NCBI RefSeq assembly: GCF_013042245.1
Contig: NZ_JABDQL010000148.1
Span: 1-64,000 of the forward strand
Length of the DNA stretch: 64,000 bases
Direction: 5' to 3'
Source of the DNA: Winogradskyella sp.
GTDB lineage: Bacteria > Bacteroidota > Bacteroidia > Flavobacteriales > Flavobacteriaceae
Shown: one piece after another, positions 37,696-46,851 of the stretch
Layout: each line of letters begins with the position of its first letter
Numbering within the stretch: position 1 is the stretch's first letter
The notes under the pieces: generated by a model
Databases searched by the model: none
Told to the model about the DNA's origin: nothing
What the model saw: the letters and a program-made list of their open reading frames with translations, nothing else
Made by a program: the position numbers and the translations under genes

Positions 37696-39717
37696 ATGTC
37701 TGAGAAAGATAACCTGCAAAATGCAGACGGAAAAAAAGAAGTTGAAGAAATCAAAGTTGAAGCGACTCCAAAAGAAATTGAAACCGAAGTAAAAGTTAAG
37801 GAAACTCCTACTGTAACTGAAGAAGAAAAGGTAGCAGAAACTAAAGTTACTAAAGCTAAAGGCCAACAGCATACTCCTGATGTACCTGAAGAAAACGTAG
37901 AGGAAGTTAAAACTCAAGAGGATGCACACGTCGAAGAGATAGAAAACTCTAATGCAGAAGATGCAGAAGACGAATCTAACGCCGAGCGTCACAAACTCGA
38001 GGATAAAGACTATCATGCAATGTCTATGGATTATTTGGTTTTAGAGTTTGAGAAACTTCTAAAAAATCAAAAAATACAAACTATCTCATCTCATGTCAAT
38101 GAGATTAAAGCAGAATTCAAAGCTAAATACGCTGCACTTTTAGAGGAAAAAAAGGCTGAATTTGAAGCCGATGGCGGTAATCCTATTGACTTTTACTACT
38201 CTAACGACACCAAAAAACGCTTTAATACGGCTTCTAAAGAATACAAAAAAGCCATTAATGTCTATTACAAGGAAAGAGAGCAATCACTTAAACAAAACCT
38301 AGAGAATCGCCTAGCTATTATTGAAGAGATAAAAAATCTTGTTGGTGTTGAAGAAAACATGGGTGAAACCTATAAACACTTCAAAGAATTACAAGAAAAA
38401 TGGCGAAATGCTGGCCCTATCCCTCGAGACAAGTATAATAATGCTTGGAATACATACCACCATCATGTAGAGCGCTTTTATGACTTCTTGCATCTTAATC
38501 GCGATTTGCGCGATATGGACTTTAAGCATAATTATGACCAAAAACTCAAGATTATTCAGCGTGCAGAGGAATTAGCTAAAGAAGACAACGTCAACTATTC
38601 GTTTAGAGAGTTACAAGTATTACACAAACTGTGGAAAGAAGAGTTAGGCCCAGTAGGTAAAAAACATCGCGAAGAAATTTGGGAGCGTTTTAGCAACGCT
38701 ACAAAAATTATACATGATAAACGTCAAGAATATTATGCCGATTTAGACAAAGCTTACGAGAAAAATTTGGTCCGCAAGGAAGAAATAATAGAAAACATAA
38801 AAGCATTGAATACCGAAGAAAACGTTTCTCATGGTGTTTTACAAAAACGCATTAAAGAATTAGAAGCCTTGAGAGAGGCCTTTTTTAATGCAGGAAAAGT
38901 GCCTTTAAAACAAAATGAAGCCACTTGGAAAAAGTTTAAAGATGCTGTAAGAGAGTTTAACCGTAATAAAAACAAATTTTACAAAAATCTAAAAAAAGAC
39001 CAATATGCCAATCTTCAGCAAAAACTAGAACTCATCAAAATTGCCGAAGACAACAAAGACAGTGACGATTTTAAAACCGTAACGCCTTTGATGAAAAACA
39101 TACAAAATCAATGGAAAGCCATTGGTCATGTACCACGTAAAGATTCTGATAAAATCTGGAAACAGTTCAAAAATGCATGTAATCACTACTTTGACAGTAT
39201 GCATGCAGAGCGTAAAGCCGAAAACCAAGAACTTTATGATGCTTTTGATAAAAAGCAAGCTTTATTAGATACTGTAAAGTCTTTTGAGTTTTCTGATGAT
39301 GCTAAAGCCGATATCAAAAAACTACAAGACAAAATGAAGACTTTTAAAACTATTGGTTTTGTCCCTCAAAACAAACGGTACATTGATGGTAAATTTTACA
39401 AAGCTATTGATGCCGCTTTTGATAAACTAAAAATGGATAAATCCAAGCTAGAAATGCTTCGTTTTGAAGGACGCTTAGAGAATCTAAGCGGCAGTGATGA
39501 TACAAGACAGTTAGATAACGAGCAAAACTTTATACGTAAGAAAATTGATGAAGTAAAATCTGAAATTAACCAACTAGAAAACAATTTACAGTTTTTTTCT
39601 AACGTTAATGCAGACAACCCACTCGTAAAAGATGTCCATAAAAACATTGCCAAGCACAAAACATCTCTAGATACTTGGAAAAGCAAGTTGAAACGCGTCC
39701 GTGAAATGTATTCCTAA
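37696..39717 (+). CDS. DUF349 repeat protein
   Basis: The 673-residue protein has an acidic, low-complexity N-terminus (about 1-105, rich in Glu, Lys, Val and Thr) followed by five DUF349 helical repeats, recognisable by EKWRNAGPIPRDKYNNAW, KLWKEELGPVGKKHREEIWERF, EAFFNAGKVPLKQNEATWKKF, NQWKAIGHVPRKDSDKIWKQF and KTIGFVPQNKRYIDGKFYKAI, and a C-terminal coiled coil. It is predicted to be cytosolic. The molecular role is not known. A strong hairpin terminator follows. Confidence 0.9.
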   Translation: MSEKDNLQNADGKKEVEEIKVEATPKEIETEVKVKETPTVTEEEKVAETKVTKAKGQQHTPDVPEENVEEVKTQEDAHVEEIENSNAEDAEDESNAERHKLEDKDYHAMSMDYLVLEFEKLLKNQKIQTISSHVNEIKAEFKAKYAALLEEKKAEFEADGGNPIDFYYSNDTKKRFNTASKEYKKAINVYYKEREQSLKQNLENRLAIIEEIKNLVGVEENMGETYKHFKELQEKWRNAGPIPRDKYNNAWNTYHHHVERFYDFLHLNRDLRDMDFKHNYDQKLKIIQRAEELAKEDNVNYSFRELQVLHKLWKEELGPVGKKHREEIWERFSNATKIIHDKRQEYYADLDKAYEKNLVRKEEIIENIKALNTEENVSHGVLQKRIKELEALREAFFNAGKVPLKQNEATWKKFKDAVREFNRNKNKFYKNLKKDQYANLQQKLELIKIAEDNKDSDDFKTVTPLMKNIQNQWKAIGHVPRKDSDKIWKQFKNACNHYFDSMHAERKAENQELYDAFDKKQALLDTVKSFEFSDDAKADIKKLQDKMKTFKTIGFVPQNKRYIDGKFYKAIDAAFDKLKMDKSKLEMLRFEGRLENLSGSDDTRQLDNEQNFIRKKIDEVKSEINQLENNLQFFSNVNADNPLVKDVHKNIAKHKTSLDTWKSKLKRVREMYS

Positions 39718-39791
39718 TAAATCACTTAAGTCATCGCTTGCCTTTCTGCAAAAGTTCTTGCTATTTTTCAATATATAATTACATAAATCTC

Positions 39792-39821
39792 AAAACCCAC
39801 TTGTTTTCACAAGTGGGTTTT
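39792..39821. terminator. Strong hairpin terminator
   Basis: A perfect 12-bp stem, AAAACCCACTTG paired with CAAGTGGGTTTT around a 6-nt loop, lies 75 nt after the DUF349 gene. The flanking A and T tracts are short but present on both strands. It lies between convergent genes (DUF349 on plus, mazG on minus) and could serve both. Confidence 0.8.
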
Positions 39822-39966
39822 GCCCTAACTAAACTAAATTAACCTTAATTACAACCGCTAAATAATAATTAAGATTCTACAAATAGAAAACCACCTTAGA
39901 GTAGCTTTCAATATAGTTACGTGTTAAATTTTATTTTAGATTTTTGATTGTAAAACTTTAACAGTT

Positions 39967-40740
39967 TTAAAGTTTTTTAGCTTCTTCCCAGAAAACATCC
40001 ATCTCAGATAATGTCATGTCTTTGAGTGGTTTTTGTAGTTCTTTGGATTTCCCTTCTAAATACTGAAAACGTTTAATAAACTTTTTGTTTGTTCGCTCTA
40101 GAGCGTTTTCGGGATTAACCTTTAAAAACCTCGCATAATTAACCATGGAGAATAAGACATCACCAAATTCGCTATCAATTCTGTCTGTATTTCCCGCGGT
40201 AATTTCGGCTTTGAGTTCAGCAATCTCCTCTTCTACTTTTTCAAAAACTTGTTCTGGTTTTTCCCAATCAAAACCAACACCTGCTACTTTATCTTGTATA
40301 CGGTTTGCCTTTACCATAGCTGGTAAACTTTTGGGTACACCTTCTAAAACACTCTCTTTACCTTCTTTGAGTTTTAGTTGTTCCCAATTGCGTTTTACAT
40401 CTTCTTCATCTTTAACCTCAACATCTCCATAAATATGTGGATGACGGTCTACGAGTTTATCGCAAATACTGTTGCAAACCTCTGCAATATCAAAGTCTTT
40501 AGTTTCGCTACCTATTTTAGAATAGAATACGATGTGCAACAATACATCTCCTAATTCTTTTTTAACTTCATCTAAGTTATTATCTAGAATAGCATCCCCG
40601 AGTTCGTAAACTTCCTCTATTGTTAAATGACGAAGGGACTCCATGGTTTGCTTTTTATCCCAAGGACATTGATCCCTAAGCTCATCCATTATGGTTAGCA
40701 AACGGTCAAAGGCTTCTAATTGGGCTTTTCTATCAGACAT
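39967..40740 (-). CDS. mazG: Nucleoside triphosphate pyrophosphohydrolase MazG
   Basis: The 257-residue protein has two MazG domains. The N-terminal one has LRDQCPWDKKQTMESLRHLTIEE and the metal motif EEVYELGDAILDNNLDEVKKELGDVL. The second has EKVEEEIAELKAEI and DSEFGDVLFSMVNYARFL. It hydrolyses NTPs to NMP and pyrophosphate and helps clear abnormal nucleotides. It is last in the minus-strand run ruvX, def, DUF5606, mazG. Confidence 0.95.
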   Translation of the reverse strand: MSDRKAQLEAFDRLLTIMDELRDQCPWDKKQTMESLRHLTIEEVYELGDAILDNNLDEVKKELGDVLLHIVFYSKIGSETKDFDIAEVCNSICDKLVDRHPHIYGDVEVKDEEDVKRNWEQLKLKEGKESVLEGVPKSLPAMVKANRIQDKVAGVGFDWEKPEQVFEKVEEEIAELKAEITAGNTDRIDSEFGDVLFSMVNYARFLKVNPENALERTNKKFIKRFQYLEGKSKELQKPLKDMTLSEMDVFWEEAKKL

Positions 40741-40810
40741 AAACTGAACGTGTTTTATGGTCTAAATTACCACAATGCATTATTAAAATTAAAGAAATGT
40801 CTTTCTAAGT

Positions 40811-41236
40811 TTATTCCTCTTCAGAAACGTCAGCAGTTTCATCTTCTTCAAGAGTACCCAGCAAATCATTTCTTTGAAGAATATTGTACCACTGAATCAC
40901 CTTCTTTATATCAGAAGTGTAAACGCGGTCTTCATCATACTCTGGCAAAATATCGAAGAAAAATTCTTCTAATTCGTCTTTACTTGCTTTATGGCTAACA
41001 TCAGTTTGCTTACCATCATGCTTGGCTTTAATTGTTTTTAAAACCTCGCGTAAGGGCACTTCTTCTGTTAACGTGTAGATGGCAATCTCACTAAGAATAC
41101 TGATATTGCTATGCGCTCCTACGGTGATTCGTTTTTTGTCGATTAAAGATTCAACTACGGCACCTGTTCTGGTTTGTGTCACAATTTGATGCAGTCCTGG
41201 TTTTCCAGAAATTGATAAAATTTTATCTAAACTCAT
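40811..41236 (-). CDS. DUF5606 protein
   Basis: This 141-residue protein starts MSLDKILSISGKPGLHQIV and has TRTGAVVESLIDKKRITVGAHSNISILSEIAIYT, matching DUF5606, a Bacteroidota-restricted family that is nearly always next to def. It has an acidic C-terminus. The fold looks like a small beta domain followed by helices; function unknown. It starts 10 nt after def. Confidence 0.88.
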   Translation of the reverse strand: MSLDKILSISGKPGLHQIVTQTRTGAVVESLIDKKRITVGAHSNISILSEIAIYTLTEEVPLREVLKTIKAKHDGKQTDVSHKASKDELEEFFFDILPEYDEDRVYTSDIKKVIQWYNILQRNDLLGTLEEDETADVSEEE

Positions 41237-41246
41237 ATTATAATTT

Positions 41247-41837
41247 TTAGCGTTTTCTACTCATTGCAGGAAAACGCATTCTGTAATCTACTCTAATTTT
41301 ACCCTTAGAAATGTTTAGTAACTTTCCTTTAAGTATTCGTTTTTTGAAGGATGATAATTTATCTGTAAACAAAACACCTTCAATATGATCATACTCATGC
41401 TGAATAACACGTGCAATTAAGCCATCGTATTCTTCAACATGCGTATTAAAATCTTCGTCTTGGTATTGTATTTTTATTTTTGGTTGTCTAAATACATCTT
41501 CTCTAACATCTGGTATACTTAAACAACCCTCATTAAAAGCCCACTCATCTCCTTCTTCTTCAAGAATTACTGGATTTATGAATGTCTTCTTGAAATTTTT
41601 TAGTTGTGCTGCTTCTTCTTCAGAAAAATCATCATCTTCAGCGAATGGAGAGGTATCTACCAAAAACATACGTATAGCCAGACCTATTTGTGGCGCTGCT
41701 AAACCAACACCATAAGCACCATACATGGTTTCGTACATATTTGTAATAAGTTCATCTAACTTTGGATAATCCTTATCGATTTCCACAGCTTTTTTCTTTA
41801 AAACCGGGTCGCCATATGCTACTATTGGTAAAATCAT
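41247..41837 (-). CDS. def: Peptide deformylase
   Basis: The 196-residue metalloenzyme removes N-formyl groups from new proteins. All three motifs are present: GVGLAAPQ, EGCLS and QHEYDHIEG. An acidic insert (PFAEDDDFSEEEAAQLK) near the middle is common in Bacteroidota deformylases. The stop is followed closely by the DUF5606 gene. Confidence 0.97.
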   Translation of the reverse strand: MILPIVAYGDPVLKKKAVEIDKDYPKLDELITNMYETMYGAYGVGLAAPQIGLAIRMFLVDTSPFAEDDDFSEEEAAQLKNFKKTFINPVILEEEGDEWAFNEGCLSIPDVREDVFRQPKIKIQYQDEDFNTHVEEYDGLIARVIQHEYDHIEGVLFTDKLSSFKKRILKGKLLNISKGKIRVDYRMRFPAMSRKR

Positions 41838-41857
41838 CTTATTATTTTTTACGGATG

Positions 41858-41865
41858 CAAAAATA
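41858..41865 (-). promoter_or_regulatory. Promoter -7 element for def
   Basis: The minus strand reads TATTTTTG, an exact match to TAnnTTTG, 20 nt before the def ATG at 41837. Confidence 0.55.
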
Positions 41866-41913
41866 CAATTCTTAGCATATTTTTATAGTTGTTTTAAGAT
41901 AATTGTAACTGCT

Positions 41914-42324
41914 CTACTGTGAGGACATGAAACTCTGTAATATGAGCGTTGCACTAATCTCATCTACTAAAGCTTTGTTTCTGCGTTGCTTTTTACTTAA
42001 ACCACCATCTATCATTGCTTGAAATGCTATTTTGGATGTAAAACGCTCGTCCACACGATCTACTGCAATATGCGGTATTGTTTTTTCTAACTTAACTAAA
42101 AACTTTTGAATAAAAACTTCACTTTCAGAATCTGTATTATCCATTTGTTTTGGAAGACCAATAATAATTTTGTCTACCTCTTCTTTTGAAGTATAATCTT
42201 TCAAAAACAAAATAAGCTCAGAAGTATTTACCGTGGTTAAACCGGAGGCAATTATCTGCAACTTGTCAGTTACTGCAATTCCTGTTCGTTTTGTACCGTA
42301 ATCTATAGCTAAAAGTCTTCCCAT
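41914..42324 (-). CDS. ruvX: RuvX/YqgF-family putative Holliday-junction resolvase
   Basis: The 136-residue RNase H-fold protein has MGRLLAIDYGTKRTGIAVTD with the first catalytic Asp, IIIGLPKQMDN, VDRVDERFTS and a C-terminal ALVDEISATLILQSFM. The family is linked to pre-16S rRNA processing and recombination; which one applies here is not known. A consensus -7 element sits only 8 nt before the ATG, so the mRNA may have almost no leader. Confidence 0.92.
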   Translation of the reverse strand: MGRLLAIDYGTKRTGIAVTDKLQIIASGLTTVNTSELILFLKDYTSKEEVDKIIIGLPKQMDNTDSESEVFIQKFLVKLEKTIPHIAVDRVDERFTSKIAFQAMIDGGLSKKQRRNKALVDEISATLILQSFMSSQ

Positions 42325-42332
42325 ATTTGCTG

Positions 42333-42340
42333 CAAAGATA
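42333..42340 (-). promoter_or_regulatory. Promoter -7 element for ruvX, very close to the start codon
   Basis: The minus strand reads TATCTTTG, an exact match, with only 8 nt between its last base and the ruvX ATG. With normal spacing to the transcription start, the leader would be a few nucleotides long. Confidence 0.5.
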
Positions 42341-42424
42341 ACTATAAAACCTGTTTATTATTTCACACTTTATTGAATAGTCACAATTTTTTCAAAATAG
42401 TTTCATAGAGTTTTACTAGCCTCT

Positions 42425-42432
42425 TATCTTTG
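42425..42432 (+). promoter_or_regulatory. Promoter -7 element for dapD
   Basis: TATCTTTG, an exact match, 21 nt before the dapD ATG; a TTTC at 42401-42404, spaced 20 nt upstream, resembles the -33 box. Confidence 0.6.
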
Positions 42433-42453
42433 GCACTCTAAAATTCCTAAACT

Positions 42454-43269
42454 ATGAAACAACTACAGACCGTAATAGAAAATGCTTGGAATGACCGTTC
42501 TTTGCTCAACAATGAAGTAACACAAGATGCCATAAGAAGTGTTATTACACTCATTGACAAAGGAACTTTGCGTGTTGCAGAACCTACAAGTGATGGTTGG
42601 CAAGTAAACGAGTGGGCAAAAAAAGCGGTAGTACTTTATTTTCCAATACAAAAAATGGAAACTCTTGAAGCTGGTATATTCGAATACCATGATAAAATGC
42701 CATTAAAGAGAGATTATGCTGCTAAGGGAATACGAGTGGTGCCAAATGCTGTGGCGCGACATGGTGCTTATATTTCTAAAGGTGTTATAATGATGCCAAG
42801 TTATGTTAATATCGGCGCTTATGTAGATGAAGGTACTATGGTAGATACGTGGGCAACCGTTGGTAGTTGTGCTCAGATAGGTAAAAATGTTCATTTATCT
42901 GGTGGTGTTGGTATTGGTGGTGTTTTAGAACCTTTGCAAGCCGCTCCTGTTATTATTGAAGACGGTGCCTTCATTGGCAGTAGATGTATAGTTGTTGAAG
43001 GTGTAAGAGTAGAAAAAGAAGCGGTTCTTGGTGCTAATGTTGTACTTACCATGAGTACAAAAATAATCGATGTTACAGGTGACCAACCTGTTGAGATGAA
43101 AGGACGAGTACCTGCTCGTTCGGTAGTTATTCCTGGTAGTTATACTAAGAAATTTGCTGCTGGAGAATTTCAAGTACCATGTGCTTTAATTATTGGTAAA
43201 CGTAAAGAAAGTACAGATAAAAAGACATCACTTAATGATGCTCTGAGAGAATATGACGTTGCGGTTTAA
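42454..43269 (+). CDS. dapD: 2,3,4,5-tetrahydropyridine-2,6-dicarboxylate N-succinyltransferase
   Basis: This 271-residue trimeric left-handed beta-helix enzyme adds succinyl to tetrahydrodipicolinate in the diaminopimelate pathway. Motifs: GIRVVPNAVARHGAYISKGVIMMPSYVNIGAYVDEGTMVD, SGGVGIGGVLEP, IGSRCIVVEGVRVEKEAVLGANVVLT. It follows dapB's step. The surface-glycan genes start 18 nt downstream, perhaps on the same transcript. Confidence 0.96.
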   Translation: MKQLQTVIENAWNDRSLLNNEVTQDAIRSVITLIDKGTLRVAEPTSDGWQVNEWAKKAVVLYFPIQKMETLEAGIFEYHDKMPLKRDYAAKGIRVVPNAVARHGAYISKGVIMMPSYVNIGAYVDEGTMVDTWATVGSCAQIGKNVHLSGGVGIGGVLEPLQAAPVIIEDGAFIGSRCIVVEGVRVEKEAVLGANVVLTMSTKIIDVTGDQPVEMKGRVPARSVVIPGSYTKKFAAGEFQVPCALIIGKRKESTDKKTSLNDALREYDVAV

Positions 43270-43287
43270 ATTATTAAATTGCAGCAT

Positions 43288-44256
43288 ATGAATAATTCAA
43301 TCGATGCGGTTATAACCTGGGTAAATGGGAATGATACTATTTGGCAAGAGAAACTTAATAACTATGCCGAAACAAAGATTAACTTTGATAATAAAAAGTC
43401 TAGTAAAAGATATAATTCCATAGGCGAAATTGATGTAGCTATAAAATCAATTATAAAATATGCCCCATTTGTTAAAAATATTTATTTAGTGACAGATGAC
43501 CAAAAGCCTGAAAAATTTGATGATTTAAAAAACAGAGCAAAACGAAATAATATTGAATTGGTTCTTGTTGACCACAGAACCATTTTTAGAGGCTATGAGG
43601 AATGTTTACCTACTTTCAATTCTTGCTCTATAGGTTGTATGCTTTTTAGAATACCCAATTTAACAGAACATTTTATTGTTTTTAATGATGATACATTTTT
43701 AATGAGAGAAACTAAGCCTTCTGATTTTTTTATTGACGGTAAACCAATAATAAGAGGTAAGTGGAGTCGTTTTGATGAGGACAGACATTTAAGAAATCTA
43801 TATCATAGTTTCAAATTTTTTTTTAGAAAAAACATTAAATCAAATAAAAAGGGTTTTAAGAACTTTCAGCAAACTAGCGCAAAGCTGGCTGGAACCAAAA
43901 ATTACCTTAGACGCTTCCACACTCCGGTTTGTATAAGGAAGTCTACTTTAGAGTCATTTTTTGTAACTAACAAGTTACTTAAGGAGAATGTAAAATACCG
44001 ATTTAGAAATAAGAGTCAGTTTATTATTTCATCACTATCAGAGCATTTAGAAATACGAAACAAAACTTTTCATTTTAGTAGTCAAACAAATTTGACTTAC
44101 TTTAGGTCCTACAAGAAATTACTGCTTACCAAATTAAAATTATACTTATTTAAGATTAATAAGAAAAAACTATTTATGACCTTTCAAAGTCTTGAGTTGG
44201 CCAACCAAAAAACACAAGATTATATCCTAGCGTGGATTAATAAAAGGTTAGATTAA
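43288..44256 (+). CDS. Stealth-family sugar-phosphate transferase
   Basis: The protein has 322 residues from the ATG at 43288; an in-frame TTG at 43279 is possible. Conserved regions are CR1 (IDAVITWVNGNDTIW), CR2 (RYNSIGEIDVAIKSIIKYAPFVKNIYLVTDDQKP, SIGCMLFRIPNLTEHFIVFNDDTFL) and a shorter CR3 (HTPVCIRKSTL). Stealth proteins move hexose-1-phosphate onto a growing polysaccharide, forming phosphodiester-linked capsule or exopolysaccharide. It opens a five-gene group that looks devoted to a surface polymer with phosphodiester links. Confidence 0.88.
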   Translation: MNNSIDAVITWVNGNDTIWQEKLNNYAETKINFDNKKSSKRYNSIGEIDVAIKSIIKYAPFVKNIYLVTDDQKPEKFDDLKNRAKRNNIELVLVDHRTIFRGYEECLPTFNSCSIGCMLFRIPNLTEHFIVFNDDTFLMRETKPSDFFIDGKPIIRGKWSRFDEDRHLRNLYHSFKFFFRKNIKSNKKGFKNFQQTSAKLAGTKNYLRRFHTPVCIRKSTLESFFVTNKLLKENVKYRFRNKSQFIISSLSEHLEIRNKTFHFSSQTNLTYFRSYKKLLLTKLKLYLFKINKKKLFMTFQSLELANQKTQDYILAWINKRLD

Positions 44257-44265
44257 AACCATACT

Positions 44266-44946
44266 ATGAAGATTATAATACTAGCTGCAGGAATTGGCTC
44301 AAGACTTGGAAACCCATTTCCAAAACCACTAACACCACTTAAAAATGGTAAGAGCATAATGAAAATGCAAACCGATAATATCTCATCAAGATTCGATGTG
44401 GATGACATTAATGTGGTTGTAGGTTTTAAGAAAGACCTTATTATGGAGCGATTTCCTGAGCTAACTTATGTTTACAATCCATTTTTCGACAGAACCAATA
44501 CGTCTAAAAGTCTTCTAAAAGCACTTAAAAAGAATAAAGATAAATCTGTACTTTGGTTTAATGGTGACGTTGTTTTTGACGAAAAAATACTCGACATCTT
44601 GATACCATATATAAAAGATAACCAATCATTTGTAGCCGTAAACACCAGTAAAGTAGCAGAAGAAGAAGTGAAATACACATTAAAAAATGATTACATAAAC
44701 GAATTATCAAAAACTGTAGTTAATGGACTAGGAGAAGCAGTTGGTATTAATTTTATTTCTTCAAATGATATTGAGAAATTTATAAATCGTCTTGAAGAAT
44801 GCGATGATAACGACTATTTTGAAAGAGGTTTAGAGCTTGGGATAGAAAAAGACGATTTAAAAATAAAAGCGGTTGACATATCAAAATACAACTGTATGGA
44901 AATTGACTTTGTAGAAGACCTTGAAAGTGTAAACAATATGCTTTAA
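44266..44946 (+). CDS. Nucleotidyltransferase of the sugar/alcohol-phosphate cytidylyltransferase type
   Basis: The 226-residue protein has the signature ILAAGIGSRLGNPFPKPLTPL, a catalytic WFNGDVVFD with Asp, and the metal Asp in NCMEIDFVEDLE. The arrangement (short protein, MKMQTDNI, NTSKSLLKAL) fits the LicC/inositol-1-phosphate or phosphocholine cytidylyltransferase branch. It would activate an alcohol phosphate or sugar phosphate for the next gene's transferase. The exact substrate is open. Genes upstream and downstream are 9 nt and 0 nt away. Confidence 0.82.
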   Translation: MKIIILAAGIGSRLGNPFPKPLTPLKNGKSIMKMQTDNISSRFDVDDINVVVGFKKDLIMERFPELTYVYNPFFDRTNTSKSLLKALKKNKDKSVLWFNGDVVFDEKILDILIPYIKDNQSFVAVNTSKVAEEEVKYTLKNDYINELSKTVVNGLGEAVGINFISSNDIEKFINRLEECDDNDYFERGLELGIEKDDLKIKAVDISKYNCMEIDFVEDLESVNNML

Positions 44947-45990
44947 ATGAAAACAATTCTATTTTGTCAAAATAATTATGCATTTGGAATTTTAGAACCA
45001 ATAAGAGATGTTTTAAAAGAGCATAACTACGACTACTTGTGGTTTGTAACCAAAAAGATATCTATTAATTTTCCTTATGATGCAGATAACTCAACAAGTG
45101 AGATTTCAGATTTAGTTGCTTTTAAAGCAGATGCGATTTTTGCCCCTGGTAATGAAGTCCCTTATTATTTAAGAGGACTAAAAGTGCAAATATTTCACGG
45201 TTTGGCAGGTGAGAAAAAAGGACACTTTAGAATTAGACATTATTTTGACTTGTACCTCACTCAAGGACCATACTTTACTAGAGGTTTTAAAAAGCTAAAT
45301 CAGAAATATAAAAATTTTGATGTTATCGAAACTGGCTGGTCAAAATTAGATATTTACGGAAAAAATAATCAAAAATATAATGCTAGTAAGTCCACCTTAC
45401 TACAAAAACATAAAGCCAAGAAAATCTTACTTTACGCACCTACATTTTCTCCAAAACTTACATCAGCACCTTTTTTATTAGATGAATTTAAACATCTAGC
45501 TGAAAATACGGATTATCTCATACTCATTAAGTTTCATCCGCTAATGGCTGAGGATTGGATTATTAAATACAAAGCACTCTCCAATGAAGTTTCTAATATC
45601 ATTTTTCAAGAAGAAAAAAATATCATCAAATTCTTATTGATATCCGATATTTTAATAAGTGACACTTCTTCTGTTATTTACGAATTTTTACTCCTTAACA
45701 AGCCCGTTGTTACATTTAAAAATATCTCAAAAAACATAAATTGGGAAGACTCTGAAGATTATAGCCAACTGAAATCTTTAGTAGAAAAAAATCTTAATCA
45801 AGACCCATACGCCAAAAAAAGAGATCTGGTAAAAAAGGAATACCATCCATATGATGATGGTCTTTCCGCCGAACGTATGGTCAACGTTACTAAAGACTAT
45901 ATTAAAAAAAATGGAGTGCCCTCGAAAAGAAAACTTCCTTTTTTAAGACGTCTAAAAATTCATTCAATATTTGGAAAATTACCTTCTTAA
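44947..45990 (+). CDS. CDP-glycerol glycerophosphotransferase-like protein
   Basis: This 347-residue protein is a TagF/TagB-type transferase in layout: QIFHGLAGEKKGHFRIRHYFD, LYLTQGPYFTRGF, LLYAPTFSPKLTSAP, LIKFHPLM, and the donor-site DILISDTSSVIYEFLLLNKPVVTF. Relatives polymerise glycerol or ribitol phosphate from the CDP-activated form. It directly follows the nucleotidyltransferase gene, which would supply the CDP-linked donor. The polymer is not known. Confidence 0.86.
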   Translation: MKTILFCQNNYAFGILEPIRDVLKEHNYDYLWFVTKKISINFPYDADNSTSEISDLVAFKADAIFAPGNEVPYYLRGLKVQIFHGLAGEKKGHFRIRHYFDLYLTQGPYFTRGFKKLNQKYKNFDVIETGWSKLDIYGKNNQKYNASKSTLLQKHKAKKILLYAPTFSPKLTSAPFLLDEFKHLAENTDYLILIKFHPLMAEDWIIKYKALSNEVSNIIFQEEKNIIKFLLISDILISDTSSVIYEFLLLNKPVVTFKNISKNINWEDSEDYSQLKSLVEKNLNQDPYAKKRDLVKKEYHPYDDGLSAERMVNVTKDYIKKNGVPSKRKLPFLRRLKIHSIFGKLPS

Positions 45991-45997
45991 TATGGTC

Positions 45998-46029
45998 GCT
46001 GTACAGATTATTCGATATAAATGTACAGC
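45998..46029. promoter_or_regulatory. Inverted repeat between glycan genes
   Basis: GCTGTACA and TGTACAGC form a perfect 8-bp inverted repeat separated by 16 nt, 8 nt after the stop of the CDP-glycerol transferase-like gene and 49 nt before the next start. With no T run it is a poor terminator. It could be an operator or an RNA hairpin. Confidence 0.3.
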
Positions 46030-46077
46030 TTGTCATATGATTTAAAAGTTCTACTTTTACAACATAGATTTTAAAGA

Positions 46078-46842
46078 ATGATAAAATTATCTGGGGTCAT
46101 TATTACGTACAACGAGGAGCGCTATATAGAAAGCTGCTTACAATCTCTGGTTGATGTTGTAGATGAAATAATTGTGGTTGATTCCAAATCCACTGATAAT
46201 ACAAAGCACATTTGCGAAAAATATGACGCTATTATAATTGAGCAAGAATTCTTGGGCTATGTGAAACAAAAGAACTTTGCTTTAGAACAAGCTTCTTTTG
46301 ACCATATTGTCTCTTTAGATGGCGACGAATCACTTTCTTCTGAATTGCAAAAATCCATAATAGAACTAAAATCTAATTGGAAATACGACGGCTATTACTG
46401 CAATAGATTTAACAATTTTTGCGGTCAATGGATTAAATATTCTGACTGGTACCCTACACCTAAATTGAGAGTTTTTGACAGAAGGAAAGCCTTTTGGGAT
46501 GGACTTATAGTGCATGAATCCGTTTCCTTTTACGACGTAGAACAATCTGAAACAGGACGTCTGAAAGGAGACATTCTACACCATACCTATCAAAGTTATT
46601 CAGAAATGAATCTAAAGATGGAGCAATTTTCTACACTTTCTGCGGAAGCCTATTATAAACAAGGGAAAAAATCTTCTATTTGGAAAATACTATGGAATCC
46701 GTCTTGGGCTTTCTTTAAAGCTTATTTTTTTAGACTTGGATTTTTAGACGGGCTAAATGGTTTTATTATTTGCTACCAAACAGGACATCGTAATTTTTTG
46801 AAATACACAAAACTTTACGAACTTCAAAATAAAGATAAATAA
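46078..46842 (+). CDS. Family 2 glycosyltransferase, WaaE/KdtX-like
   Basis: The 254-residue enzyme has the GT2 start LSGVIITYNEERYIESCLQSL, a DXD region (VVDSKSTDN, IVSLDGDESL) and DGLIVHESVSFY, typical of the LPS-core beta-glucosyltransferase WaaE type. It is cytosolic, acting at the inner membrane. With the Kdo-kinase-like gene immediately convergent (9 nt apart), it suggests modification of the LPS core. The acceptor is inferred. Confidence 0.9.
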   Translation: MIKLSGVIITYNEERYIESCLQSLVDVVDEIIVVDSKSTDNTKHICEKYDAIIIEQEFLGYVKQKNFALEQASFDHIVSLDGDESLSSELQKSIIELKSNWKYDGYYCNRFNNFCGQWIKYSDWYPTPKLRVFDRRKAFWDGLIVHESVSFYDVEQSETGRLKGDILHHTYQSYSEMNLKMEQFSTLSAEAYYKQGKKSSIWKILWNPSWAFFKAYFFRLGFLDGLNGFIICYQTGHRNFLKYTKLYELQNKDK

Positions 46843-46851
46843 CAAACCTTC

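Noticed and set aside
37615-38016. Long minus-strand ORF opposite the DUF349 gene start
   Set aside because: Its Phe/Ser-rich sequence is the antisense image of the Glu/Lys-rich coding strand.
39718-39966. Possible small RNA gene after the DUF349 gene
   Set aside because: Apart from the terminator hairpin at 39792-39821, I see no promoter match or structured conserved element.
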